The position numbers were made by a program, and so were the translations under genes. DNA of 64,000 nt, taken from Microbacterium sp. SORGH_AS_0888. GTDB lineage: Bacteria; Actinomycetota; Actinomycetes; Actinomycetales; Microbacteriaceae. Under the pieces are notes generated by a model. The model had not been told where the DNA came from and ran no database searches. It worked only from the letters and a program-made list of their open reading frames with translations. Below are positions 40,651-49,239 of the stretch, in pieces; position 1 is the first letter of the stretch, and every line of letters starts with the position of its first letter. The stretch lies in assembly GCF_030818905.1 (NCBI RefSeq), contig NZ_JAUTAZ010000001.1:3100001-3164000 (forward strand), written 5' to 3'.

Positions 40651-40660
40651 TTGAAAAAGT
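40633..40660. other. Element attachment junction inside acs (attL/attR)
   Basis: Homology to acs ends at about CACCGCCTGGC (40636-40644) and the element begins with ACGTGGTTGAAAAAGTATG. The expected uninterrupted acs would continue CGGTGGT, so the crossover lies within a few bases of CTGGC/GTGGT. The large serine recombinase starts about 120 bp away, the usual distance from att to integrase. Confidence 0.65.
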
Positions 40661-40772
40661 ATGTGTCAAGATCGGGGTGTTGGGGTCGATCGGTGAGGCG
40701 CGACGTTGCCATTGTCGTCGGTCGGCGTGTATCACCGGTGGTCGCGCGAACGGTGACCGGTGGGGCGTTTGA

Positions 40773-42398
40773 GTGGGGGTTCGTTTGTCGAGAACGACGA
40801 AGGCCATGGTGTATTGCCGGATCAGCGATGATCGCGAGGGCGACGAGTTGGGTGTTCAGCGTCAGGAAGAGGACTGTCGCGCGTTGGCGGCGAAAATGGG
40901 CCTCGAGGTCGTCGGTGTGAAGATCGACAACGACATTGGCGCGAGCACACGCACGGCGAAAGGGAAGGTCCGCCACGCCTACGCGGACATGATCGCGCGG
41001 GCGAGGGCAGGAGAGTTCCAGCACATCATTGCCTACTCGAACTCTCGCATCACGCGACGAGTGCTTGAGCTCGAAGACTTGATCCGTCTGCACGAAGAGA
41101 CCGAGAAGGTCTTCGGCAAAGGCAAGGGCGTCATCATCCAGACGGTGGTGTCCGGAAACGATGACCTGTCCACCGCTGACGGCAGGATGGTTGCCCGTAT
41201 CAAAGCGTCCGTGGACACCGCCGAATCGGAACGCATCGCGGAACGCATCAAGCGCACGAACCTCCAAAAGGCCATGGAGGGTCGGCCAGGACTTCAACAC
41301 CGCCGCCACTTCGGTTTCGAAGCGGACGCTCGCACGCATCGCCCCGACGAGGTTGCGCTGATCCGAGAAGCCGTTGACGATCTGCTCACAGGTGTCTCCA
41401 TTACGAAGATCCGCCAACGGTGGCAGTCGCAAGGCGTGCTCACGACGGACGGCAAGCCCGACTGGGGATGGACACCGGTACATCGAGTGCTTCTGGGATG
41501 GAAGACCGCGGGAGTGCGGAGCCTGAACGGCAAGCCGCTCTACGACGCGGACGGGAACATCATCATGGGGGACTGGGAACCGATTATCTCGCTGGAAGAT
41601 CGCGAAGCGGCACTCGCGAAACTCAAACAGCGGACTCGTCGCGGTGTCAAAGAAGGGAGATGGCTCCTCTCGAACCTCATGTTCTGCGGGATATGTGAAG
41701 GGAAGCTCTACGGGCAGCGAGACGACCGACCCACGCGCAGCACCTACGGCTGTAACAGCGGTAAGACCAACAACCACTTGTCAATCAACGCGCTTCGCGT
41801 AGAACAACTCGTCTCCCGCGAAGTCTTCGAGTACGTATTCGCCCGAACCTACCGCGGCTACAACGCGGCACCGGAGCCGGAGCGGGTGTGGCCGAAGGAA
41901 GCCGAACTAGCCTCCATCGCGGACCGTATTGACGAACTCATGGCGGCTCACGCGAGCGGGCAGCTTCCCGGTGAAGTCGTGTGGCCGCAGGTCACGAAGC
42001 TGAACGATCAACGAGCGGAGCTACGTACTGAGCGCGGTCTGTTTCACAGCGAAGCGCGGGCCGTGCCTGCCTCGCGCGGCGAAGATAGCTGGTTGCGAAC
42101 GCAAGCGCTCAACAACGAGGGCTCATCCTTCGAAGACCGGCAAGCAGCCATTCGCGCGGAGGTCGAAGCCGTCTGGGTGCAGAAGGCCTCGCGTGGGCGT
42201 TACACCGGAGGCCGGTTCGAGGAGGAGTTTCGCAAGCGCGTGAGCATCGTTTGGCGTCAGCCGCATCCCGAAGTCGAGCTACTGAGCGACGAGGAGTGGA
42301 AGAGCATCATGGTCAACGCCGGAGACAGCCCCGCGGCCATGAAGCGTCTGTGGGAACTGTTCACGGTGCCCGAAGAGCAAGAGGACTCTACTCCGTAA
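40773..42398 (+). CDS. Large serine recombinase (integrase of the element)
   Basis: 541 residues. The N-terminal resolvase domain has the catalytic Ser in YCRISDD and the helix SERIAERIKRTNLQKAMEG. A recombinase domain (VSITKIRQRW, WGWTPVHRVL) and a zinc-ribbon region (LMFCGICEGKLYG ... YGCNSG) follow, then a coiled-coil tail. It catalyses insertion and excision through att sites. GTG 40773 is taken as the start; ATG 40806 (MVYCRIS) is a shorter alternative. It lies next to the acs junction, identifying acs as the target gene. Confidence 0.93.
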   Translation: MGVRLSRTTKAMVYCRISDDREGDELGVQRQEEDCRALAAKMGLEVVGVKIDNDIGASTRTAKGKVRHAYADMIARARAGEFQHIIAYSNSRITRRVLELEDLIRLHEETEKVFGKGKGVIIQTVVSGNDDLSTADGRMVARIKASVDTAESERIAERIKRTNLQKAMEGRPGLQHRRHFGFEADARTHRPDEVALIREAVDDLLTGVSITKIRQRWQSQGVLTTDGKPDWGWTPVHRVLLGWKTAGVRSLNGKPLYDADGNIIMGDWEPIISLEDREAALAKLKQRTRRGVKEGRWLLSNLMFCGICEGKLYGQRDDRPTRSTYGCNSGKTNNHLSINALRVEQLVSREVFEYVFARTYRGYNAAPEPERVWPKEAELASIADRIDELMAAHASGQLPGEVVWPQVTKLNDQRAELRTERGLFHSEARAVPASRGEDSWLRTQALNNEGSSFEDRQAAIRAEVEAVWVQKASRGRYTGGRFEEEFRKRVSIVWRQPHPEVELLSDEEWKSIMVNAGDSPAAMKRLWELFTVPEEQEDSTP

Positions 42399-42466
42399 CG
42401 CGATATTGGTTCGGCAACCGTTTCTCCTCACGCGATTGAGACAGCCCACGGCGAACGGTCCGTATA

Positions 42467-42508
42467 AGTAGCCCCTCCCGACAAGGTTCCCGGGAGGGGC
42501 TACTTCTT
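42467..42508 (+). terminator. Terminator after the recombinase gene
   Basis: GTAGCCCCTCCCG (42468-42480) and CGGGAGGGGCTAC (42491-42503) form a perfect 13-bp stem followed by TTCTTT. Confidence 0.85.
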
Positions 42509-42579
42509 TCTCAACTCGCTGGCCGGACTCGTTAGAGAGGTCTACATCTCAATCGCTAACCATCCCCAGGAGAAACACC

Positions 42580-42744
42580 ATGAGCAACGGAGACCTGTAC
42601 CTCAAGACAGACGGCAACGACGACCGCTACACCCTCGTGAAGAACGATGTGCCTTTCGACGTGACCGACGAGTGGTTGATCGATGACTGCGCTCTCGTCA
42701 TCGAAGCAACCGACGAGACCATGACCGTGTGGGGACGCGAGTAA
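42580..42744 (+). CDS. Small acidic protein of unknown function
   Basis: 54 residues, starting MSNGDLYLKTDGNDDRYTLV and ending TMTVWGRE, rich in Asp and Glu. ATG 42580 follows CAGGAG. A CGTTAGAGA box lies 42 bp upstream, as in front of several other element genes. It precedes the prepilin-like gene, which has its own box and ribosome site. Not recognised as any known family. Confidence 0.6.
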   Translation: MSNGDLYLKTDGNDDRYTLVKNDVPFDVTDEWLIDDCALVIEATDETMTVWGRE

Positions 42745-42872
42745 GAGGCGCGACGCCCGCGCTGGCACGGTTCGCGGTGCGCTTCTACAGCGGGTGCAGA
42801 AAGTCTCTCGGACTCGTTAGAGACCTCCTTGACGGCGATATACGAGGCCGTACCAGACCAAGGAGAACACAC

Positions 42873-43400
42873 GTGCTCAGCAACATCACACAGAAGAGAG
42901 GAGCGACCAACGAGGAAGGCTTCACCCTCATTCAGCTAATCGTCGTAGTCGCCATCGTCGGCATTCTGATCGCCATCGGTATTCCTGCCTATGGGTGGAT
43001 TGTCAAGGAAACTCGGAGGGCTGCCTATGCGGGAGAGGCCCAGAAGGTGGCTGAGAAGATCATGGTGCGCTTCATTCAGGAGGGCGGAACTGAGGCTGGT
43101 GAAAGCTGGGGCGCCACCGCTACCTCCAACCAACAACTCATGGAACGCATCGGCAAAGAGGTAGTACATGACCTGGACCCGGAGTTCGAATCTCGCCCTT
43201 GGGACGAGCCTCCGGCGAGCGGCCACTGGGTCAACTTGCAGGGCGTCGGCGTTAACGGTGAATGGCCAGCGTGGGAGCTCGCTCCTCAAATTCAGGTCTA
43301 TGACCTGGAAGGTGACGTCTTCTACAGTACGGAGGCACCACTCAATACAGAGGTAACTTGGAGTAAGTGCCACACACCTCACGGAACTCCCGTCTGCTGA
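42873..43400 (+). CDS. Type IV prepilin-like protein (Gln at the +5 position)
   Basis: 175 residues. A short leader ends in NEEG followed by FTLIQLIVVVAIVGILIAIG, the N-methylation motif and hydrophobic stalk of type IV pilins and pseudopilins, with Gln where Glu is normally found at position 5. The C-terminal globular part has one Cys pair candidate (SKCHTPHGTPVC). GTG 42873 follows AAGGAG. It is the only pilus-like gene in the window; no PilB, PilC or prepilin peptidase is seen, so assembly would rely on the host or differ. Confidence 0.78.
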   Translation: MLSNITQKRGATNEEGFTLIQLIVVVAIVGILIAIGIPAYGWIVKETRRAAYAGEAQKVAEKIMVRFIQEGGTEAGESWGATATSNQQLMERIGKEVVHDLDPEFESRPWDEPPASGHWVNLQGVGVNGEWPAWELAPQIQVYDLEGDVFYSTEAPLNTEVTWSKCHTPHGTPVC

Positions 43401-43419
43401 AGCAGGCGGGAGTTCTTTG
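43384..43419 (+). terminator. Terminator after the prepilin-like gene
   Basis: GAACTCCCGTCTGC pairs with GCAGGCGGGAGTTC around TGAA and is followed by TTT, overlapping the last codons of the prepilin-like gene. Confidence 0.8.
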
Positions 43420-43546
43420 CGAGAGCAGCCGCTTCATCAGCGGTGGTTCACTACCCCGAGGGTGGTACTCCGTTCAGCCGGAGCTTCGGCACTCAAAAGA
43501 ACGCCGGTTATGAGGACGAAGGCTAACAACCACTCCCACACAAGAC

Positions 43547-43580
43547 CACCCGCGGGCCAAACCGGTTCGCGGGTGGTTAG
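43547..43580. other. Hairpin in the gap before the 108-residue membrane protein
   Basis: ACCACCCGCG and CGCGGGTGGT form a 10-bp stem around GGCCAAACCGGTT. It may be a terminator or a regulatory structure. The rest of the 43420-43660 gap holds no convincing gene, though short open stretches exist. Confidence 0.45.
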
Positions 43581-43661
43581 CGTTCGCGTGAACCACGTGA
43601 CCAGGAGTGGTTTCCGAGTGGTTGTCGTGCTCCGTGAGAGAGCCGGTTATGGTTCCAGCCC

Positions 43662-43988
43662 ATGCCGGTCTTCAAGAAGCTCATCACAGTGGTTTCGGTC
43701 GGAGTCCTTGGATTCTTCGCCATCTACGTGGTCTCTACGCCCTTCTTGCGTGAACCACCCACGCCGGTCGTCCACGTGACCATCGAGCCACAACCACCGG
43801 TCGAGACCACCGAACCACTTGACCGTGACCACGGCGAAACCGGTGACGAGGCCACTGACGAACCGGTAACCACGACACCGGCTAACCAAACCGGCGAGCG
43901 GGTCGGCGAGCAGCTAAACCACCTCTGGCAACAGACCAAGAAGTTCGGAACCGGTCTCTGGTCCGGACTCACCACGAAGGAGCGATGA
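43662..43988 (+). CDS. Small single-pass membrane protein
   Basis: 108 residues: an N-terminal membrane helix (LITVVSVGVLGFFAIYVVST) and a Pro/Thr/Glu-rich extracytoplasmic stretch (PVVHVTIEPQPPVETTEP) that ends in an amphipathic segment with NHLWQQTKKFG. Not recognised. ATG 43662 lacks a strong ribosome site. It is followed three bases later by the next small gene and precedes the same hairpin terminator, so they form a unit. Confidence 0.55.
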   Translation: MPVFKKLITVVSVGVLGFFAIYVVSTPFLREPPTPVVHVTIEPQPPVETTEPLDRDHGETGDEATDEPVTTTPANQTGERVGEQLNHLWQQTKKFGTGLWSGLTTKER

Positions 43989-43991
43989 CCA

Positions 43992-44168
43992 ATGGCAACC
44001 ATGAACCGCGAGCTGTGGGAAGAGTCCGAAGACTGGCGGAAGCTCGTCTCACCTGAGAACCACGCGCGCTTCCTCGAAACGATCGCTGAGAGCAAGCGTG
44101 ACGGCAAGGAGGTCAAGCGTGTCATCCTCGTTGGGGGCACCCCGATCGTTTACGACGTGAGCGACTGA
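43992..44168 (+). CDS. Small hypothetical protein
   Basis: 58 residues starting MATMNRELWEESEDWRKLVS, ending VGGTPIVYDVSD. ATG 43992 follows AAGGAG; the second ATG (44001) is an alternative. It lies directly behind the membrane-protein gene. No known family recognised. Confidence 0.55.
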   Translation: MATMNRELWEESEDWRKLVSPENHARFLETIAESKRDGKEVKRVILVGGTPIVYDVSD

Positions 44169-44183
44169 GGCGCTGGCACACCC

Positions 44184-44220
44184 GTGGGAGGCGCTGGCTT
44201 CGAGTCTCCGCGCCTCCCAC
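44184..44220 (+). terminator. Hairpin terminator
   Basis: GTGGGAGGCGC (44184-44194) pairs perfectly with GCGCCTCCCAC (44210-44220), 15 bp after the small gene's stop. Confidence 0.6.
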
Positions 44221-44304
44221 GTCGTCATCGACACGACATGTCACCACGGCACCATGGCGCGCAGATCGCGGCCTAGCGATGTGTCACACCGACCCGTGTT
44301 TCGA

Positions 44305-44320
44305 GCAGTCGGTGTACGCG
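44305..44320 (+). repeat. Copy 1 of the GCAGTCGGTGTACGCG element repeat
   Basis: Exact 16-base match to the copies at 59056, 59474 and 63780. It lies in an intergenic gap between convergent transcription units, next to two hairpins and a GTGTCACACC sequence. Confidence 0.8.
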
Positions 44321-44330
44321 CACACACGAC

Positions 44331-44359
44331 GAAGGGCGGGTCACTACGACCCGCCCTTC
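44331..44359. terminator. Perfect hairpin between convergent units
   Basis: GAAGGGCGGGTC and GACCCGCCCTTC form a 12-bp stem with a five-base loop (ACTAC), between the plus-strand small genes and the minus-strand operon. Confidence 0.7.
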
Positions 44360-44418
44360 ACTGATATTCGGTTGTCGAAGGTTGTTGCCCTCGTGAATCG
44401 GATTGCTTCTCCGATCAG

Positions 44419-44452
44419 CCCCCGCCGATGTTCGTGCATCGGCGGGGGTTTC
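44419..44452. terminator. Hairpin terminator ending the minus-strand operon
   Basis: CCCCCGCCGATG (44419-44430) and CATCGGCGGGGG (44437-44448) form a perfect 12-bp stem, followed on the plus strand by TTTCGTC. It immediately follows the stop of the zinc-ribbon gene. Confidence 0.7.
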
Positions 44453-44453
44453 G

Positions 44454-44645
44454 TCATTCCTGGGTCCACTCGTGCTGACAGACCTTACAGCGGTACGGAT
44501 CACCGGAGATGAAGCCGCGTGGCTCGATGCTTCCGTTGCTGTACCTCACAATGTGAATCGGAACGCCACACTCTTTGTTCGGGCAATAGCCCACAGCCCG
44601 CGGCATGCCGCCGCCGACCCACTGTCTACGGTTCTTCACTCCCAT
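44454..44645 (-). CDS. Small zinc-ribbon protein
   Basis: 63 residues with GYCPNKECGVPIHIVRYSNG and a second pair in YRCKVCQHEW, a plausible four-Cys zinc ribbon. It overlaps the previous gene by ten bases. Possibly a nucleic-acid-binding or replication accessory protein of the element; no specific family recognised. Confidence 0.65.
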   Translation of the reverse strand: MGVKNRRQWVGGGMPRAVGYCPNKECGVPIHIVRYSNGSIEPRGFISGDPYRCKVCQHEWTQE

Positions 44646-44824
44646 GACAACACCTCCTCGATGCTCACAGCATCGAACGGCTTGAGGGCGTCTTCATCCC
44701 AGACGCCTTCCTGAGTCATTCGCGCCACATCTTCGTCCCAGCGAAGACGAGACGCTTTCGCAGCGGCAAGCTCCTCCGCCGTGAAGTCGGAGTCGTCTCC
44801 ATCCCATTCCTTGTGATTAGTCAT
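44636..44824 (-). CDS. Small acidic hypothetical protein
   Basis: 62 residues, MTNHKEWDGDDSDFTAEELA onward, predicted helical. ATG 44824 follows AAGGAGG; the leader holds a CTAACG-AGCCG-CGTTAG palindrome with the CGTTAGAGA box (44845-44867). It lies 36 bp after the ATPase gene. Confidence 0.65.
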   Translation of the reverse strand: MTNHKEWDGDDSDFTAEELAAAKASRLRWDEDVARMTQEGVWDEDALKPFDAVSIEEVLSWE

Positions 44825-44860
44825 CGTGACCTCCTTCGGGTAGTTCTCTAACGCGGCTCG

Positions 44861-46714
44861 TTAGAAGTTGAGCGGCGGCAGAGCACCGTCGAGCGGCTGC
44901 GGCTGGACCGGCTTGTACTGCGACAGGCGAGCACGAATACGAAGTTCCGCTTCGATGGCGTCGAGCATCGCGCGACCCTTCACGCTGTCACCTTGTTCGA
45001 GTCGCGCCGCGACGCGCTCACGGGCACGGGCCAGCTTCGCGTCATCGAACTCCTTCACCGCGATCAACTCGTCAACCTGCGAACAAGTAGCGGACGGTGT
45101 AGGGAGCGGCTTCGGCTTCGCTGGACGTGCGACCGGCTCCGGCGCGGGAGACTCATCGACCACGATGGACTTCGGGGCAATGGCAACGGGCTTTGCGACC
45201 GGTTCCACTCGTCGTGCCGAAGTGGCCTTTGACGCGAGGCCGCGTGTTGCCCTCCACTCGCTGAACTCCGTCGCTTCACCGGCTTCACGAAGGCCCCACT
45301 CGCGAAGCATCGTGAGCACGTCGCGTTCCGTGGTGAATGGGAAACGCACATTGGTGATCTCGCCGTCCTCAACTCTGATCCAGCCAATGCCAGCGGTTGC
45401 GTAGTCGTTACCGGCGGTCGCGTTGGCGAGTTGCGCCGCGGCGATGGCAACGGGGTGCGTCTCTTCAATGTCGAAGAGAACGGCGGGCCAATACGGCTTC
45501 TTCGCTTTCATACAAGCGACCACGACGTTGAGAGAACGCAGACGTTTCAGAATCTCCTCGTCCATCGTTTGCCCAGCAGCGACGACCACGAACCCAAGAG
45601 AACGGCCCTCTAGGTAGACCTGCTGTAGCAGGCCGAAGTAGTAGCTAAAGCGCTTACGGGATTGCATTGCGAGGAGCAGAGCGATGAGTTCGTCAATGAC
45701 GAGAACGCACACAGGGTTGTCCTGTCCCAGGTCCACGCGCATACCCGTCTTCCCGGCACTCAAGTCCTGAGCGCGAGCGATCCGAGCACGTTCCTTCATC
45801 TTCGTGTAGAAGAACTCGATCAGGTCCTCCGCTGACTCCTCCGAATCCGCGAACGCCTCGAGGAGACGCGAGTTGCGGTACACCCCGACGTCTTCGTTCT
45901 TCGTGTCAACGCCGTACAGCTTCACGGTGCCCTTGCGCACTTCGTGGGCGAGTTGGCGGACGTAAGCGTGAATCACGGAGCCCTTACCGGAACCGCTCAT
46001 GCCGTAGACGTAGGTCTGGTGGAGGTCCACCGGAAGAACGGCACCGTTGCGATCAACGGCAATGGGAAGCTTCTTCCAGCTTTCGGGCGGGTTATCGTCC
46101 AGGACCGACACGTCGAACTTGCGGTTCAGCAGCACGTCAACCGGCTTCACGGTGTGACACACGAACTCGACCGCGAGGTAGTCATCGGTGAGGGCAGCAT
46201 CCACGGAGTACAGACCCAACTTCGCCTTGAGCATCGGCTTGAGCCTCGTGACATCCTCTTCGGTGCGGTCGCCCAACGGCACGATGACGGAGAAGTGCTC
46301 GTCACCGGCATTGTGCGGCTGGCGGTCCTCATCGAGTACGCGCACCGTCAGGTCGGCGGCGGCGGCCTTAAGCTGTGCGCGCACGTCCACGAAGCGGTTC
46401 GAACCCTTGTGCTTCTTCCACGCCACCTTCAGCGCTTGCGGCCATGGGCTCAGGAAGAACAGTGGCGCGCGGCGCTTCTCGTCCTCGCCGTACTCGCGGG
46501 TGAACTCCGACGCTGGAGCGAGAGCCTGAACCAGCGGAGTGTTTTCGAGGAGAACCACCTTGTGATGGAACACCGCGCGCTCTTCCGGAACCTGCATGAG
46601 GCGGGTGGTGACGCTGATGACCTTCGAGGCGAGCAAGCGCCCACCGATCACGACGACGGCGATGACCATAACGGCCACCACGATCCAAACGACGTACTGG
46701 TCCATTTCAATCAC
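44861..46714 (-). CDS. FtsK/HerA-type DNA translocase ATPase
   Basis: 617 residues: one N-terminal membrane helix (VVWIVVAVMVIAVVVIGG), a linker domain, then a P-loop motor domain with Walker A GMSGSGKGS (near 238) and Walker B CVLVIDELIALL, and a long Pro/Lys-rich C-terminal tail. This is the pattern of FtsK/TraB-type translocases and coupling proteins of actinobacterial conjugative or mobilisable elements. GTG 46714 overlaps the previous stop; ATG 46705 is an alternative. It probably moves element DNA during transfer or segregation. Confidence 0.83.
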   Translation of the reverse strand: MIEMDQYVVWIVVAVMVIAVVVIGGRLLASKVISVTTRLMQVPEERAVFHHKVVLLENTPLVQALAPASEFTREYGEDEKRRAPLFFLSPWPQALKVAWKKHKGSNRFVDVRAQLKAAAADLTVRVLDEDRQPHNAGDEHFSVIVPLGDRTEEDVTRLKPMLKAKLGLYSVDAALTDDYLAVEFVCHTVKPVDVLLNRKFDVSVLDDNPPESWKKLPIAVDRNGAVLPVDLHQTYVYGMSGSGKGSVIHAYVRQLAHEVRKGTVKLYGVDTKNEDVGVYRNSRLLEAFADSEESAEDLIEFFYTKMKERARIARAQDLSAGKTGMRVDLGQDNPVCVLVIDELIALLLAMQSRKRFSYYFGLLQQVYLEGRSLGFVVVAAGQTMDEEILKRLRSLNVVVACMKAKKPYWPAVLFDIEETHPVAIAAAQLANATAGNDYATAGIGWIRVEDGEITNVRFPFTTERDVLTMLREWGLREAGEATEFSEWRATRGLASKATSARRVEPVAKPVAIAPKSIVVDESPAPEPVARPAKPKPLPTPSATCSQVDELIAVKEFDDAKLARARERVAARLEQGDSVKGRAMLDAIEAELRIRARLSQYKPVQPQPLDGALPPLNF

Positions 46715-48038
46715 CTAATTTCCTTCTGAGTTCGAGGTTCGATCCATCACGGTTGTAGATGGGGAGCACGAGGAAGCGGCCACTGTCGAACAGGCCCAGA
46801 TCCTCGGAACGATCAACGGCGCGCAGCATCTTCTCAATGTCGCGACCGGTCTTGTTGGTCGGCACGAGATAGGCGACGTACCCGAATACGGCGAGGGTGG
46901 AAAGCTCCTTTGCGAACGAGCGCAGCAGCGCCACGTACTCGTCCCACGACTTGATGCTCAACTCCACCTCGACCGCGATACTTTCGGAGTCGCGACCGGT
47001 GCGCTGTGCCTCGCGATTGACGATGAAGTCACAGGGGTGAGCCTGCTTCTCCTCGCCGTAGTTCCCGATCATCCACAGCACGGGATAGGCGGCGAGCATC
47101 TCGTTCCAGGCCAAACGGCCCTCCGCGACCTTCTTCTGAGCAGCGGCAAGCACGCTCTCTCGGAAGGCCGGATAGTCGAGTTCGCGCCCTTCGCCCTTGA
47201 GTGCCCTCCAACGATCGGTCGCACGAGCGAAGGCCGAACCGATCTGGTGTTCGGCAACCAACGCGGAGTGATCCACAGGACCGACGTTGAGTGTGTCCTG
47301 GAACATGCCAGCCGGAGACGCGAAACGGGCAGCGATACGGCTGATTTGAAGGAAGTGGTCCGAAGGGCTCCAACCCATGTCCGTGAAAGATTTCGGGTGA
47401 GCATCGTTCTCGTGAGCGAGCAGGCCAAAGGATCGAGCTACCTCCACGCCGTCCTGTGTCGCGCCCCACACGGTCTTGCCACGCTTGTCATTCTTGGTTC
47501 CCACGTACCCCTTGGCACGAAGGCGCTCAAGACGCTTCGTCACCGCACGCTCACTCAGGAGAGTCGGAGTGGCGGTCGCGGCGTTCATCGGAAGTACCTT
47601 CGCGTAGGCGAGTTCAGCGAGGTCTTCGGCGTAAGCCACTCGGAACTTTGCGAGGTGTGCGAGGAACAGAGCGTCGAGTTCAGTCGGCTTGAAGCGAGGA
47701 CTTCCGGTCTTCTTGCGTCCGAGAGAGTCATAACCCTCCTTGCCGATGTTCTCCGGCTTTACGACCGGACCACCCAGACGGTGCGGCTTCTTCTTCGGCG
47801 CGGGCACGGTCAAGGACGGTGCGGCGACTACACGCGGTTGCTCCCGAACGACCTTGACGGGTGCTTCCGGCTTCACCGGAGCGGCCACATCGGGACGGGT
47901 CGGTAGGCGCAGCCCCGTGAACCTTCCGGTGCTTCCGACGGGTTCGGATACTTCCTCGTCTTCGAGCATCGGGTTGACTACTTCGGTGGTCACCTCGTCG
48001 TCGTCATCGAGCATCGGGTTGATGGCTGTATCGAGCAT
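46707..48038 (-). CDS. Replication-relaxation family protein
   Basis: 443 residues. An acidic N-terminus with the repeated NPMLDDDDE / NPMLEDEE pattern is followed by a Pro/Lys linker, a winged-helix region (FKPTELDALFLAHLAKF, RAVTKRLERLRAKGYV), and a restriction-endonuclease-like core with CDFIV and IAVEVELSIKSWDEY. This matches the replication-relaxation family encoded by plasmids and integrative elements, believed to initiate replication or transfer. ATG 48038 follows AGGAGG. It heads the minus-strand operon, with direct repeats upstream. Confidence 0.7.
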   Translation of the reverse strand: MLDTAINPMLDDDDEVTTEVVNPMLEDEEVSEPVGSTGRFTGLRLPTRPDVAAPVKPEAPVKVVREQPRVVAAPSLTVPAPKKKPHRLGGPVVKPENIGKEGYDSLGRKKTGSPRFKPTELDALFLAHLAKFRVAYAEDLAELAYAKVLPMNAATATPTLLSERAVTKRLERLRAKGYVGTKNDKRGKTVWGATQDGVEVARSFGLLAHENDAHPKSFTDMGWSPSDHFLQISRIAARFASPAGMFQDTLNVGPVDHSALVAEHQIGSAFARATDRWRALKGEGRELDYPAFRESVLAAAQKKVAEGRLAWNEMLAAYPVLWMIGNYGEEKQAHPCDFIVNREAQRTGRDSESIAVEVELSIKSWDEYVALLRSFAKELSTLAVFGYVAYLVPTNKTGRDIEKMLRAVDRSEDLGLFDSGRFLVLPIYNRDGSNLELRRKLGD

Positions 48039-48114
48039 GTTGTTCCTCCTCGAAGGATGGGCCTCGATGAAGAGGCCATAGCGATTGAGGAGAGGAATAT
48101 CGACATGCACGGGC

Positions 48115-48196
48115 ACTCAGCCTGACTCAGCTGGTACGTGAGGTGGGGTACTCAGCTTGACTCAGCCGCGGGCTGTGGGTCTGTACGTGCTGAGTC
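48115..48196. repeat. CTCAGC direct repeats upstream of the replication-relaxation gene (iteron or operator candidate)
   Basis: ACTCAGCCTGACTCAGC (48115-48131) and ACTCAGCTTGACTCAGC (48150-48166) are repeated 35 bp apart. An inverted GCTGAGTC lies at 48189-48196, and TACGTG occurs twice between and after them. Such spacing on one helix face suits an initiator or repressor protein. Confidence 0.6.
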
Positions 48197-48199
48197 GAG

Positions 48200-48788
48200 G
48201 AGACGCGCGTAATCCCGCACTTCGCAATAAGAAACCGGATATACGTGGATGGTTGCGAGTGGGCCGGCTTCGCCGGAGCTTCGCTGACCAGAACCCCTGG
48301 ACTCCTAAAACAGCCTCCAGGCCTGACAAGGACTTCTAGAAACCGCCGAAAGCTCCCTGCAATAACCCTTGCGCCAAGGACGGGGTTTGGGTAGTCGCCC
48401 AACGGCGTTCTCAGGGGGTCGCCCTGAGTGCCGAACCAACGTCGCAGCGTTGGATGATACTTCGAACAATTTCGAAGAGCTTCCACAACTCACCGTTAAG
48501 TGGAGTACACCCTTCGTCCAAGCCATGACGATGTGCAACCGATGGCCGCAAACGACAGAGAAGTTCGTTTACTGATGATCCGTTCGTAAGGGAGCGGGGA
48601 GTGGCTTCCCCGGACCCCTGCCCCAGTTTTCCTCTGGACCCCTGGCCGAATCGTGTGAACACTCATCGGCTTGATGACGGAAGACGCGCCTTCGATGCAT
48701 GTCCAAGCTGATGGTCAAGCTCAACGCGGCGGTGTGCGACACGTACTCAGGTCGATGCACGTGGTTGCAGCCACCGGCGGGTACGTCG
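48200..48788. other. Gene-poor 590-bp gap
   Basis: No convincing gene was found. Short open stretches exist on the minus strand but lack ribosome sites, and codon use looks random. The gap holds small inverted repeats such as CTTCGA-ACAATT-TCGAAG (about 48462) and a duplicated GGACCCCTG. Next to the replication gene and repeats, it is a fair candidate for the element's origin. Confidence 0.4.
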
Positions 48789-49088
48789 TCAGCCCAACAA
48801 CTGGTTCTTGAGTTCTGCGAGTAGGTCCGTGACACGTTGCACATCGACCCGATAGCGCGGAGCGCGGCCTCGTCGGGAACCCAGTGGATGATCTACGTCT
48901 GTGTGAACGACCCCGACAGACTCGAGAAGCCGCAGGTCGCGGGTGAGCGAGCTCACAGGAGCCTCAGTCGCTTCGCGAATCTCGCCGTAGTAGCTGTTCG
49001 GATTCTTGACCATGTACTGGATCAGGCCGCGAGTCGCGGCGCGTGTCATGACGGTAATGGCATCGGCAGGTACAGACGGCGCAGGCAT
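48789..49088 (-). CDS. Winged-helix transcriptional regulator
   Basis: 99 residues with a classic winged helix (TRGLIQYMVKNPNSYYGEIR, EATEAPVSSLTRDLRLLESV, then a wing in DHPLGSRRGRAPRYRVD). Start at ATG 49088 behind GAAGGAG. Similar small proteins are ArsR/MarR-like DNA binders that act as element repressors. The target is unknown; an IS remnant lies upstream. Confidence 0.7.
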   Translation of the reverse strand: MPAPSVPADAITVMTRAATRGLIQYMVKNPNSYYGEIREATEAPVSSLTRDLRLLESVGVVHTDVDHPLGSRRGRAPRYRVDVQRVTDLLAELKNQLLG

Positions 49089-49239
49089 GGGCGCTCCTTC
49101 CAGGTCATCGAACCCGTGCACTCACGGAGCCTTGACGGTACGTCTGGTGAGCCTACGAGGTGACGAACTTTTGCGACACAAGCAGTAGATCGGTGTCTCG
49201 TCTCCTAGCCGACGTGTGTCAGAGGTACTTCTCCGTGGC

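Noticed and set aside
43417..43779. 120-residue plus-strand frame after the prepilin terminator
   Set aside because: It starts within the terminator, has no ribosome site and overlaps the better-supported 108-residue gene.
44861..48038. ATPase and replication genes as a filamentous phage Zot/replication pair
   Set aside because: The ATPase is larger than Zot with an FtsK-like motor, and the element exceeds 23 kb; an integrative transfer element fits better.
48127..48486. 119-residue minus-strand frame upstream of the replication gene
   Set aside because: No ribosome site, odd composition, and it covers the direct repeats; more likely non-coding.
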